Positions 35,370 to 44,380 of a DNA stretch of 64,000 nt are shown in pieces. Each line of letters opens with the position of its first letter. Positions within the stretch are counted from its first letter, which is position 1. Both the position numbers and the translations under genes were made by a program. Source of the DNA: G11 sp947167445 (lineage in GTDB: Bacteria; Bacillota; Clostridia; Lachnospirales; Lachnospiraceae); the NCBI GenBank assembly GCA_947167445.1, contig CAMVID010000003.1:124001-188000 (forward strand). The letters run 5' to 3'. The notes under the pieces are model-generated. The model was not told the DNA's origin. It made no database searches and saw only the letters and a list, made by a program, of their open reading frames with translations.

Positions 35370-36395
35370 ATGGAAGAAAACAGAGAATTAGAAAACAACG
35401 AATTGAATAATGATGATTTGGATAAGAAATTCAACAAGCGAGTAATAGTGCACATTATACTAATTGCGCTGGTTGTGGCTTTCTTTGCATATATTGGAGT
35501 AAGACTGTACAGATGGAATAAGGGTAAGGTTGATGACACCGATGTTTCGGTTGTTAACCATGAGTTTGACGTTGAGGTAATGGACTATATTCTTCCCATG
35601 GATCCGAAGCTTCTTGAGGGAAGAGAGGATGATGGGGTTACGAAGATAGTTTGCCTTGGTAATGACTCGTTCGACCAAAAGCGCTGGGATGGCACTAATA
35701 TCACTAACCTGATAAAAGAAGAGCTGGTTAATGCGGGAGAGAATGCAGAAGTTTACAACTGCGCTATCGGCGGCAGCCTTGTGGCTTCGATAAATGAGAC
35801 ATACGCAAATAATGTACCCTATGATGCATACAGCTTCTATTGGGTTTGCGCAGCAATAGCGTCCTCGGATTATAGCAATATGGACGATGCTTATAGCCAT
35901 TTAGGATATGATAATCCGGATATTCTCGATGCTGTTAGCAAACTTAAGAGCCTAGACTTTGATACGGTAGATGTTATTGCAATAATGTATGACGGCAATG
36001 ATTTCAGATGCGATAGACCCTTGGATGACGGTGAGGAGGTTAACATCCAATACTTCACCGGCGCCATGGAGGCGGGACTTCAGACCATTCAGTCTGCTTA
36101 TCCTCATATCAGAATCATGGTTTTGAGCCCAACTTATGAGTATGGGGTTGATGAGAATGGAAAGTATATTGATGCGGATCTAAAGAAGAATTATTATGGT
36201 TCGCTTTCAACCTATGTTCAGAAAGAATCTGATACATGTTATGAGAATTCGGTTTCCTACATCGATAATTATTACGGAACAGTAAACGAACTCAATGCCA
36301 AGGAATATCTTGAGGACAACCATAATCTGACTGAAGATGGAAGAAAACTGGTTGCCAAAAGATTTGTTGAATGCCTTAATAAATACAAGAATTAA
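35370..36395 (+). CDS. Membrane-anchored SGNH hydrolase-like protein
   Basis: ATG 35370 with AAGGTGG upstream is preferred over GTG 35361, giving 341 residues. A short cytosolic tail is followed by one membrane helix (about residues 28-46) and an extracellular SGNH domain: GNDS with Ser100 as nucleophile, YDGND as block III, and DNHNL with Asp316/His318 as block V. It directly precedes an MBOAT gene and an AlgX-like gene, so it probably acylates or deacylates the exported glycan. Two SGNH-type proteins around one MBOAT suggest separate acyl-relay and hydrolase jobs. Confidence 0.75.
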   Translation: MEENRELENNELNNDDLDKKFNKRVIVHIILIALVVAFFAYIGVRLYRWNKGKVDDTDVSVVNHEFDVEVMDYILPMDPKLLEGREDDGVTKIVCLGNDSFDQKRWDGTNITNLIKEELVNAGENAEVYNCAIGGSLVASINETYANNVPYDAYSFYWVCAAIASSDYSNMDDAYSHLGYDNPDILDAVSKLKSLDFDTVDVIAIMYDGNDFRCDRPLDDGEEVNIQYFTGAMEAGLQTIQSAYPHIRIMVLSPTYEYGVDENGKYIDADLKKNYYGSLSTYVQKESDTCYENSVSYIDNYYGTVNELNAKEYLEDNHNLTEDGRKLVAKRFVECLNKYKN

Positions 36396-36415
36396 TGCTT
36401 CGGGAATGGTAATCC

Positions 36416-37744
36416 ATGCAGTTCACGTCTCTCATTTTTATAACCTGTTTAATGCCGATATTTTTTGTCTTGGCCTTTTTCTTGCGCGAGAAACCAAAGG
36501 CCAGGATATTTCTTGTTGGAATTTATGATTTGGTTTTTTATATTTGGGGTGGATACAAGGCATTTCTTTTATCACTTGCAGTATGTATTCTGACATGGAT
36601 TATACAGCTTATTGTTGTTAGGTGGCCAAGAAAGATTGTAACAGTTACGGGATGTATTGTAGCAGCTATCCCGCTCATTCTTTCCAAATATGTGGAGGGA
36701 ATTATTGTGCCAATGGGAATCTCTTTCTATACCTTTGAAGCGATTTCCCTGATAGCAGATACCTATAGAGATGAAAACAGAAAGGGAAGAAGTGTATTTG
36801 ATATTCTTATGTACATGTTCTTCTTTACAACAGTTAGTCAGGGCCCTATTGTAAGGATTTCATGCTTCGAAGAGGGGCTTAAAAGAAATCCTTCCATGGA
36901 TGATTTCAACGATGGAATTAAGAGATTCGCCGTTGGACTTGGAAAGAAAGTTCTTTTAGCTGATAAGATTGCACCTTTAGCAGATTATTATTTTAATGGT
37001 GCATCCAATGGATTCAATCAATCGATTTTGGGATTATGGATGGGTGCAATAGCCTATACACTTCAGATTTACTTTGATTTTTCGGGGTATTCAGATATGG
37101 CTATTGGAATAGCCAAGACCATCGGGTTCAATATTCCGGAAAACTTTAGCATGCCTTATCTTGCCACAAGCATTAAGGACTTTTGGAGAAGATGGCATAT
37201 TTCTTTAAGCAGTTGGTTCAGAGATTATATATATATTCCTCTTGGAGGCAACAGAAAAGGTGAAGTAAGAACGGTTTTAAATCTGTTCATTGTGTGGCTC
37301 CTGACGGGAATATGGCATGGAAACGACCTCACATTCATAATATGGGGGCTTGGCTATTTTATCCTTTTGTTAATTGAAAGATACGGCGGGAAGGCAATTG
37401 CTTTTTTAAATAAGGGGATCGCCGGACATATTTATACATTGTTTTTCGTAAACCTTTTGTGGGTTTTCTTCAGATCCGGGACAATGGCTGATGCTTTCGG
37501 ATATATTGGCGGGATGTTTGGAAGCCACAACGAAATACGGGTTGAGAATATTGCAATCAAATATATACCATTTGTTCTTCTATGTATTGTTTTTTGCCTG
37601 CCTTTTACCAAAATAAGGGACAAGTACAAAGACAGTAAGGGATATTACATCGCTACGAATTTGGGACTGGCCGTTGTAGTTGTTCTGTCCATATGCGCTA
37701 TAACAAACACATCATATACTCCGTTTATTTATGGTAGGTTCTGA
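36416..37744 (+). CDS. MBOAT-family O-acyltransferase (AlgI/DltB-like)
   Basis: This 442-residue polytopic protein has the MBOAT core: PMGISFYTF, a YFDFSGYSDMAIG loop, DFWRRWHISLS, RDYIYIPLGGN and the conserved membrane histidine His301 in TGIWHG. MBOAT proteins pass an acyl group through the membrane to a glycan or teichoic acid, usually with an SGNH partner. Both neighbours are SGNH-type proteins, and a carrier-protein/adenylation pair lies 2.4 kb downstream. It may therefore act in an AlgI-like (acetyl) or DltB-like (aminoacyl) manner. Confidence 0.88.
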   Translation: MQFTSLIFITCLMPIFFVLAFFLREKPKARIFLVGIYDLVFYIWGGYKAFLLSLAVCILTWIIQLIVVRWPRKIVTVTGCIVAAIPLILSKYVEGIIVPMGISFYTFEAISLIADTYRDENRKGRSVFDILMYMFFFTTVSQGPIVRISCFEEGLKRNPSMDDFNDGIKRFAVGLGKKVLLADKIAPLADYYFNGASNGFNQSILGLWMGAIAYTLQIYFDFSGYSDMAIGIAKTIGFNIPENFSMPYLATSIKDFWRRWHISLSSWFRDYIYIPLGGNRKGEVRTVLNLFIVWLLTGIWHGNDLTFIIWGLGYFILLLIERYGGKAIAFLNKGIAGHIYTLFFVNLLWVFFRSGTMADAFGYIGGMFGSHNEIRVENIAIKYIPFVLLCIVFCLPFTKIRDKYKDSKGYYIATNLGLAVVVVLSICAITNTSYTPFIYGRF

Positions 37745-37748
37745 CGTT

Positions 37749-38846
37749 ATGAAAGCATTTAAAAAGATTAAGACTACAACCTATATAGTGCTTGGCCTGC
37801 TCTTGATGTACTTTGCTTTCACTTGCCTTATTGTCTTCAAGAATACAATTTCAGGAGATATTTGTGTTTCAGATTACCTGGAGTTTGAGGATACGTGGAA
37901 GACCTATTTTTTTAGAAGCGGTTTGTGGAGTAATTGTGATTCCATTTGGACATATTATCTCACGGGCCAGTTGCAATCTGAAGAAGTGGTTCTTGGAAGC
38001 AATGGGTGGTTGTTTTTTAAGGCGGTCAATGATTCTGATACCATAGCTGACTTCGAGGGAACCAATTCGTATAGTTCTGAGGATTACACTAAATGCGAAG
38101 AGGGGTTGGAAAAGCTTGAAAGGTATTGTGACCAAAACGGAATCCGATATGCAGTAGTTTTTGCCCCAAATAAGGAGAATGTTTATCCTGAATTTATGCC
38201 AAGAAAGTACAGACATGTACCGGTTTCCAGAACAGATAAATTGGCATCCGAAATGCAAAAAAGGGGATATAATGTAGTGAATCCCAAAGAAACACTGATG
38301 GATTCAAAGGATCCTCTCATGCAGGATTATTATTCTTACGATACGCATTGGAATCAAATCGGAGCATATAGGGGTGTCAGGATGTGTTTGGACAGTATGG
38401 ATATATCAACTGTTCCATTGGAGAATCTTGAAACAGATAAGTTTGACTTGAAGAACTTCGGATACCATACAGGAGCCATGGACGACCTGGCGCAGATGGT
38501 TGGCATGAGAGAGTTAAGCTTTAATAAGGACAATGAATATATTATCAAAGACTTTCCTGAAATTGATTGGGAAAACTATGAAAGGGGATCTGAGCTCGGA
38601 GAAGTGGTCAGTTTTAGAAATGACAAGGCGGAGAGGGATGCCAAGTTGCTTCTAGTGGGAGATTCCTTCAGAAACGCAATGATTCCCAGTCTTTTGTATT
38701 ACTTTTCAGATGTTTACGTGCTTCATCAGGGCACCTTTGATATTCAAGATATTGAGGCAATAGAACCTGATTATTTGATTATAGAATATGTGGAGAGATA
38801 TTCGGAAAGAGTTTTTGAATTAGACAATATTTTTGCAGAGAATTAG
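37749..38846 (+). CDS. AlgX/AlgJ-like SGNH acetyltransferase partner protein
   Basis: The ATG at 37749 is chosen (365 residues); an in-frame ATG at 37731 overlaps the MBOAT gene. After an N-terminal membrane anchor comes GSNGWLFF, typical of the AlgX/AlgJ group. The catalytic motifs are SYDTHWN with Asp198/His200 and VGDSFRN with Ser306. In alginate these proteins receive acetyl groups delivered by the MBOAT protein AlgI and place them on the polymer. The immediate MBOAT neighbour makes this the probable partner. Confidence 0.8.
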   Translation: MKAFKKIKTTTYIVLGLLLMYFAFTCLIVFKNTISGDICVSDYLEFEDTWKTYFFRSGLWSNCDSIWTYYLTGQLQSEEVVLGSNGWLFFKAVNDSDTIADFEGTNSYSSEDYTKCEEGLEKLERYCDQNGIRYAVVFAPNKENVYPEFMPRKYRHVPVSRTDKLASEMQKRGYNVVNPKETLMDSKDPLMQDYYSYDTHWNQIGAYRGVRMCLDSMDISTVPLENLETDKFDLKNFGYHTGAMDDLAQMVGMRELSFNKDNEYIIKDFPEIDWENYERGSELGEVVSFRNDKAERDAKLLLVGDSFRNAMIPSLLYYFSDVYVLHQGTFDIQDIEAIEPDYLIIEYVERYSERVFELDNIFAEN

Positions 38847-38862
38847 AAATGAGGAAATGAGA

Positions 38863-40101
38863 ATGGGAAAGAAAATAGCTGTAGCAGGAACAGGATACGT
38901 TGGATTGTCGATGGCTGTTTTATTGGCACAGCATAACGAAGTAACAGCTGTCGATGTCGTTCCTGAGAAAGTGGAATTATTAAACAAAAGAAAGTCACCG
39001 ATTCAGGATGAATTTATAGAGAAATATCTGACGGAGAGAGAACTTAATCTTAAGGCTACAACAGATGGTGATTTGGCGTATAAGGACGCCGATTATATAA
39101 TTGTTGCTACACCGACTAACTATGACAGTAAGAAAAACTTTTTCGACACATCAAGCGTTGAAAGCGTTATTGAACAGGTAGAAAAAGTTAATTCAGTCGC
39201 CACAATTGTTATCAAGAGCACGATTCCTGTCGGGTATAGCCAATCAATTAGAGCAAAATATGATGACAAACGCATAATTTTTAGCCCTGAGTTTCTACGA
39301 GAATCCAAAGCTTTATATGACAATTTGTATCCCTCAAGAATCATTGTGGGAACGGATTTGTCAGATGAAAACTTGACAAAATCTGCAAAAGAGTTTGCTT
39401 CACTCCTTGTGGAAGGAGCCTTAAAAGAAAACATAGATATCAAGATTATGGGATTGACTGAGGCTGAAGCGGTTAAACTGTTTGCAAACACCTATTTGGC
39501 ACTTCGAGTATCGTTTTTCAATGAACTTGACACATATGCGGAGATGAGAGGGCTTGACACTAAGGCAATCATTGATGGGGTTTGTGCTGATGCAAGAATC
39601 GGTAACTACTATAACAATCCTTCGTTTGGGTATGGAGGTTATTGCTTACCAAAGGACACAAAACAGCTCCTGGCAAATTATAATGATGTTCCCCAGGATA
39701 TCATTTCTGCGATCGTAGAGTCCAACAGAACAAGAAAAGACTTTATTGCGGATAGAGTTTTGGAACTTGCAGGTGCGTATGAAGCTAATGCGGGGTGGGA
39801 TGCAGCAAGAGAGAAAGAGGTAGTCATCGGTGTTTACAGACTCACTATGAAGACCAATTCCGACAATTTCAGACACAGTTCCATCCAGGGCATAATGAAG
39901 AGGGTTAAGGCCAAGGGCGCAACAGTAATTATATATGAACCCAGCCTTGAGGACGGAACCACATTCTTCGGAAGCAAGGTTGTTAACAACCTTGATGAAT
40001 TTAAGAAGATGAGTCAGAGCATTATAGCTAACAGATATGATTCTTCACTGGATGATGTTAAAGATAAGGTTTACACAAGAGATTTATTCAGCAGAGATTA
40101 G
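38863..40101 (+). CDS. ugd: UDP-glucose 6-dehydrogenase
   Basis: ATG 38863 with GAGG eight bases upstream gives 412 residues; the TTG at 38833 is rejected. AGTGYVGLS is the NAD motif, IKSTIPVG and FSPEFLRE are family hallmarks, and Cys261 in GYGGYCLPKDT is the catalytic thiolate. It oxidises UDP-glucose to UDP-glucuronate. The 4-epimerase at 49286 would turn this into UDP-galacturonate, and AsnB-like 10784 could amidate it. It interrupts the dlt-like cassette. Confidence 0.92.
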   Translation: MGKKIAVAGTGYVGLSMAVLLAQHNEVTAVDVVPEKVELLNKRKSPIQDEFIEKYLTERELNLKATTDGDLAYKDADYIIVATPTNYDSKKNFFDTSSVESVIEQVEKVNSVATIVIKSTIPVGYSQSIRAKYDDKRIIFSPEFLRESKALYDNLYPSRIIVGTDLSDENLTKSAKEFASLLVEGALKENIDIKIMGLTEAEAVKLFANTYLALRVSFFNELDTYAEMRGLDTKAIIDGVCADARIGNYYNNPSFGYGGYCLPKDTKQLLANYNDVPQDIISAIVESNRTRKDFIADRVLELAGAYEANAGWDAAREKEVVIGVYRLTMKTNSDNFRHSSIQGIMKRVKAKGATVIIYEPSLEDGTTFFGSKVVNNLDEFKKMSQSIIANRYDSSLDDVKDKVYTRDLFSRD

Positions 40102-40112
40102 GAAACTTGGAA

Positions 40113-40346
40113 ATGGATATTGAGAAAAAGGTTATAGAAATTATAAATGAAGTGAATCCTTATGTGGATGTCACAGATGAGACTAATTTGATTGAAGAGG
40201 AAGTTCTCGGATCATATGAAATTTTAGTCCTTTTGACAAAACTTGAAGAGGAATTTGGCATAGAGTTACCTTTGGAAAAGATTGAAATCGAAGACTTCAT
40301 GTTTGCGGGAGATATAGCAAAACTTGTTAAGAGGAATATTGAGTAA
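40113..40346 (+). CDS. Acyl carrier protein (DltC-like) with variant attachment motif
   Basis: This small acidic protein (77 residues from ATG 40113; a TTG at 40107 is an alternative) has the four-helix carrier-protein pattern. The phosphopantetheine site would be Ser34 in VLGSYEI, where most carrier proteins have DSL or DSM; Gly and Tyr flank the serine instead. The following LTKLEEEFGIEL is typical of helix II. Its stop overlaps the start of the adenylation gene (TAATG), so the two are almost certainly a working pair. Confidence 0.85.
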   Translation: MDIEKKVIEIINEVNPYVDVTDETNLIEEEVLGSYEILVLLTKLEEEFGIELPLEKIEIEDFMFAGDIAKLVKRNIE

Positions 40347-41896
40347 TGATCACCAATTTGACTGAATATCTGGACACCCAATATAAGCTGAGACCAAACA
40401 AGACTGTTTTGGCTGATGACGAGAGGGTTGTATCTTTTGCCGAATTACGTGCTGATGTGTTAAGTCTTGCCTTATGCATTTCCAAAGTCACTGATGATTA
40501 TAACTGCCCTATAATTGTATTCATGGAGAAGGGCATATGGGAATATGAGTCATTAATTGGTATTTTGTACAGTGGAAATCATTATGTCCCGCTGGACATT
40601 AAGATGCCGATAGAAAGACTTAATAAGATTATCAATACTCTGAAGGCGAAGATAGCTGTAGTTTCAAAGAAAACAGAAAGCAAGCTTGTAGAAGCCGGTT
40701 TTTCGGGTAAATTGATATATGCCGAAGATGCATTTTCCAAGGGATGTGAGACAGAAGGAAATAATGGTAATGTCTTCTTAGGCAGAGATAGAATAATTGA
40801 CACGGATCCGGCGTATGTTCTGTTTACATCCGGCTCAACGGGAACGCCCAAAGGAGTGGTGGTCAGTCACAGAGCAGTTATTGATTATATTGAGTGGCAA
40901 TGCGATACATTTGATTTTGACGAAGAAACTGTACTTGGGAGCCAGGCACCCTTCTATTTTGATGCATCCATGCCGGATGTTTACACCCCTTTGCGTGTAG
41001 GTGCTTCGTTAAATATTATCCCGGAAAGACTGTATCTTATGCCTAATAAGCTGGTTGACTATATCAACGAAAAGGAAATTAATTCTTTGATTTGGGTACC
41101 ATCAGCTTTGGTAGTTTTATCCAAGTCGGGAGTGATGAGTAACAACAAGATAAGCAGACTTAAGAGGGTTATGTTTTGTGGGGAGGTTATGCCAAACAAG
41201 CATTTAAATGTTTGGAGAAGACTTTACACCGAGACAGAATTTGTAAACCTTTATGGGCCAACAGAAGCAGCCTATGCCTGCACATATTATGTTGTTAACC
41301 GTGAATTTAAAGATGAGGATTCGCTTCCGATAGGGCACGGATGCAAGAACACAGAAATTCTTGTTTTAAATGATGATAACAAACCTGTAACAGGCGCTGA
41401 AGAGGGTGAACTTTGCATAAGGGGAAGTTCCCTGGCGAACGGTTACTATTCCGACAGTGAAAAGACCGATTCAGCATTTGTTCAAAACCCGGTTAACAGT
41501 TATTGGCTTGACAGGATTTACCGTACGGGTGACATAGTTAAATATAATGAATACGGTGAACTCGAGTACATCGGGAGAAAAGATTTCCAGATAAAGCACA
41601 AAGGATACAGAATTGAACTTGGCGAGATTGAGGCTGCGACATATGGAATAGATGGAATGGCCAGAGCTTGTACAGTTTATTCAGAAAAATATGAGACCAT
41701 AGTGTTGTTCTGTGAGTTTGACAGGGATAAAACTGATGAAAAAGGCATATATGCTTATATGCATAAGAAACTACCCGCATATATGATGCCCGGCAGAATT
41801 TATGGCCTTGAAGAGATGCCGATGAATGCCAATGGCAAGATTGATAGAAAAGAATTAAAACGAATGTACGAGGAAGAATTGGCCTTGGAGCAATAG
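40346..41896 (+). CDS. Adenylation enzyme (DltA/NRPS A-domain type)
   Basis: This 516-residue protein is a stand-alone adenylate-forming ligase of DltA-like size. The phosphate-binding loop TSGSTGTPKG is at 161-170, YGPTEAAYA is the A5-type motif, YRTGD and GRKDFQIKHKGYRIEL are core motifs, and NGKIDRKEL carries the C-terminal catalytic lysine. It should activate an amino or carboxylic acid with ATP and load it on the carrier protein just upstream. The substrate pocket cannot be assigned safely by eye; D-alanine is only one candidate. Confidence 0.88.
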   Translation: MITNLTEYLDTQYKLRPNKTVLADDERVVSFAELRADVLSLALCISKVTDDYNCPIIVFMEKGIWEYESLIGILYSGNHYVPLDIKMPIERLNKIINTLKAKIAVVSKKTESKLVEAGFSGKLIYAEDAFSKGCETEGNNGNVFLGRDRIIDTDPAYVLFTSGSTGTPKGVVVSHRAVIDYIEWQCDTFDFDEETVLGSQAPFYFDASMPDVYTPLRVGASLNIIPERLYLMPNKLVDYINEKEINSLIWVPSALVVLSKSGVMSNNKISRLKRVMFCGEVMPNKHLNVWRRLYTETEFVNLYGPTEAAYACTYYVVNREFKDEDSLPIGHGCKNTEILVLNDDNKPVTGAEEGELCIRGSSLANGYYSDSEKTDSAFVQNPVNSYWLDRIYRTGDIVKYNEYGELEYIGRKDFQIKHKGYRIELGEIEAATYGIDGMARACTVYSEKYETIVLFCEFDRDKTDEKGIYAYMHKKLPAYMMPGRIYGLEEMPMNANGKIDRKELKRMYEEELALEQ

Positions 41897-41906
41897 AAGG
41901 AGCAAA

Positions 41907-42398
41907 ATGGTTAGTATAAAGCCTGCTGAAGAAAAAGATTTCGAATTCTGGTACTCACTAAAATGTGAGGATGATAATATCTTCTGGGCCGGGTTGGGAG
42001 AAGAGAAACCCGACAGAGAGAAACTTAAAGCCTTTTTCGATAAGACCGTTTCATTAGCCGAAAAGCACGGCGAGAGAAAACTATTTATCGTTTTTGATGA
42101 TGATGAACCAATCGGAGAGATAAGTATAAAACCCAGTGGAGAAAACTGCGGGATTCCTTTCTCAATAAGTGAGAGCAAAAGAGGCAATCACAGAGCAGAA
42201 GACACCTTCAAACTTGGATTGCAAAAAGCAAAGGAACTGGGTTTTAAAAGATTCGATGGCAGAGTAAGGGAAGACAATCTCGCTTCATTCTTTTGCCTTG
42301 CGATATGTGGAGTCAAAAAGAGCGGAGAGTATGATACGGAATTTATTCCAAATCTGAATAAAGAAATAAAGGTTTATCACGTTTATAAAGATCTATAA
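41907..42398 (+). CDS. GNAT-family N-acyltransferase
   Basis: The 163-residue protein has a GNAT-like pattern: IKPAEEKDFEFW at the start, a GEISIKPSG strand, SISESKRGNHRAED in the place of the acetyl-CoA loop, and VREDNLASFFCLAICGV. AGAAGGAG precedes the ATG closely. Coming directly after the carrier/adenylation pair and before a sugar dehydratase, it may acylate an amino sugar, possibly taking the acyl group from the carrier protein. Ordinary acetyl-CoA use is equally possible. Confidence 0.7.
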   Translation: MVSIKPAEEKDFEFWYSLKCEDDNIFWAGLGEEKPDREKLKAFFDKTVSLAEKHGERKLFIVFDDDEPIGEISIKPSGENCGIPFSISESKRGNHRAEDTFKLGLQKAKELGFKRFDGRVREDNLASFFCLAICGVKKSGEYDTEFIPNLNKEIKVYHVYKDL

Positions 42399-42431
42399 AC
42401 ATGAAGGCATCGAGGAGGATGTTCGAATAGA

Positions 42432-43415
42432 ATGAGCAAGAAAATACTTGTTACGGGTTCTGATGGATTTATCGGAAGTCACTTAACCGAAGAATTGATA
42501 AAAAAAGGTTATGAGGTAAAGGCGTTCGTATATTACAATTCCTTTAATAATTGGGGATGGCTCGATACTTTTCCCAAGGATATTCTTGATGAAATTGAGA
42601 TATTCCAGGGTGATGTCAGAGACCCCAATGGCGTAAGGGAAGCTGTAAAGGGCGTTGATGCCATCATGCACTTGGCTGCACTGATTGCCATTCCTTATAG
42701 CTACCATTCTCCTGACATGTACGTTGATACAAACATCAAAGGAACCTTAAATGTGTTGCAGGCTGCGAGAGATTTAGGGAATATCAGGGTACTGTCTACA
42801 TCGACTTCAGAGGTATATGGAACTGCTAAATATGTACCTATTGATGAGAATCATCCTTTTCAGGGACAATCTCCTTATTCAGCAACCAAGATTGGGGCAG
42901 ACAGACTTGTGGAATCTTTCTACAGATCATTTGAATTGCCTGCAACGATTGTAAGACCTTTTAACACATATGGGCCGAGACAGTCTGCAAGAGCGGTAAT
43001 ACCTACAATAATCACTCAGCTGCTTGCAGGGCGTGAGGAAATAAAGCTTGGTTCCCTTACACCTACAAGAGATTTCAACTTTGTCAAAGACACTGTTAAT
43101 GGATTTATCAAGATTTATGAATCTGATAAAACAATAGGTGAAGAGATTAACATTGCTACCCAGAACGAAATCTCTATTGGAGAAATGGCAACGGAGTTAA
43201 TCAATCAGATTAATCCAAATGCGAGAATCATCTGTGATGAGCAAAGAATCAGACCGGAGAACAGTGAAGTTAACAGACTTCTTGGTTGTAACAAGAAGAT
43301 TATGGAACTTACGGATTGGAGGCCTCAGTATACCTTTGAAGAAGGCTTGGCTGAAACAATCAAGTTCCTTAGAAATAATCTGGATAAGTATAAACCGGAT
43401 ATTTACAACTTATAG
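42432..43415 (+). CDS. legB: Nucleotide-sugar 4,6-dehydratase (LegB-like)
   Basis: This 327-residue extended SDR has VTGSDGFIGSHL and catalytic Tyr149/Lys153 in SPYSATKIGA. The segments YYNSFNNWGWLD, HLAALIAIPYSYHSPD, STSEVYGTA and GSLTPTRDF are typical of LegB, which in Campylobacter acts on GDP-GlcNAc in legionaminic acid synthesis. No LegC-type aminotransferase or hydrolysing epimerase is in the window, so the 4-keto product may go elsewhere. The ribosome binding site GAGGAGG (42412-42418) is 13 bases from the ATG, longer than usual. Confidence 0.75.
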   Translation: MSKKILVTGSDGFIGSHLTEELIKKGYEVKAFVYYNSFNNWGWLDTFPKDILDEIEIFQGDVRDPNGVREAVKGVDAIMHLAALIAIPYSYHSPDMYVDTNIKGTLNVLQAARDLGNIRVLSTSTSEVYGTAKYVPIDENHPFQGQSPYSATKIGADRLVESFYRSFELPATIVRPFNTYGPRQSARAVIPTIITQLLAGREEIKLGSLTPTRDFNFVKDTVNGFIKIYESDKTIGEEINIATQNEISIGEMATELINQINPNARIICDEQRIRPENSEVNRLLGCNKKIMELTDWRPQYTFEEGLAETIKFLRNNLDKYKPDIYNL

Positions 43416-43435
43416 AATCGAAGGGGTGTAGCAGG

Positions 43436-44380
43436 ATGGATAAAATTGCGGTTTTAATTCCTTGTTATAACGAGGCAAGAACCATTACAAAGGTGGTTAC
43501 AGATGCCAAAGGGGCACTTCCCGAGGCGACAGTATACGTTTACGATAACAACTCAACAGATGATTCGGCTAAGCTTGCCGCCGAGGCAGGTGCTGTTGTG
43601 AGAAAAGAGCCTTTACAGGGTAAGGGAAATGTTATCAGAAGAATGTTCAGGGAAATTGACGCTGAATGTTACATCATGCTTGACGGAGATGATACATACC
43701 CTATAGAGAATGCACCTGAAATGGCCAAGCTTGTTATTGATAACAAAGCGGATATGGTTGTAGGTGACAGACTATCATCCACATATTTTACTGAGAACAA
43801 GAGACCTTTCCACAATTTTGGAAACAGTTTGGTTCGCTTTTCAATCAACAAGATTTTTGGATGTCAGATCAAGGATATTATGACTGGATATCGTGCATTC
43901 AGTTACGGCTTTGTAAAGACATTTCCTGTTTTATCAAAAGGTTTTGAGATTGAGACTGAGATGACGATACATGCTGTTAATAACAATATGTATATCGAGA
44001 ATGTCATTGTTGATTACAGAGACAGGCCGGAAGGTAGTGTTTCAAAGCTTAGCACATATTCCGATGGGACAAGGGTGCTTGGAACGATACTTAAACTCTT
44101 TAAGAATTATAAGCCATTTAAGTTTTTTACAAGTTTGGCTGTTATTCTTACTATTATTGCAGTTATTGTATTTGCGCCTGTTTTTGCCACCTATTTAGAG
44201 TCGGGATTTGTGGGCAGATTCCCTACTCTTATTGTGTGTGGATTTGTTGAGCTGGCCGCTGTTCAGGCGTTCTTTGCGGGAATGATTCTTTCCGATATAG
44301 CAAAGCAGAACAGAAGAAACTTTGAGATGGAGTATAATCGCGTTATTGCGAGACTAAACCAGGAAGAGAAGTATAGATGA
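43436..44380 (+). CDS. GT2 polyprenyl-phosphate sugar synthase with membrane tail
   Basis: The GT-A domain starts VLIPCYNEARTI and has the metal motif DGD at Asp83-Asp85 (MLDGDDTYPIE). MTGYRAFSY and KGFEIETEM are typical of bacterial DPM-like enzymes. Two membrane helices (about residues 235-255 and 265-290) form the tail of this 314-residue protein. It would load a sugar on polyprenyl phosphate for the membrane transferases at 44377-49208. It overlaps the next gene by four bases. Confidence 0.85.
   Translation: MDKIAVLIPCYNEARTITKVVTDAKGALPEATVYVYDNNSTDDSAKLAAEAGAVVRKEPLQGKGNVIRRMFREIDAECYIMLDGDDTYPIENAPEMAKLVIDNKADMVVGDRLSSTYFTENKRPFHNFGNSLVRFSINKIFGCQIKDIMTGYRAFSYGFVKTFPVLSKGFEIETEMTIHAVNNNMYIENVIVDYRDRPEGSVSKLSTYSDGTRVLGTILKLFKNYKPFKFFTSLAVILTIIAVIVFAPVFATYLESGFVGRFPTLIVCGFVELAAVQAFFAGMILSDIAKQNRRNFEMEYNRVIARLNQEEKYR

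Noticed and set aside
42401..42430. Nine-codon mini open frame before the LegB-like gene
   Set aside because: It has no ribosome binding site of its own and seems a chance frame covering the GAGGAGG site of legB.
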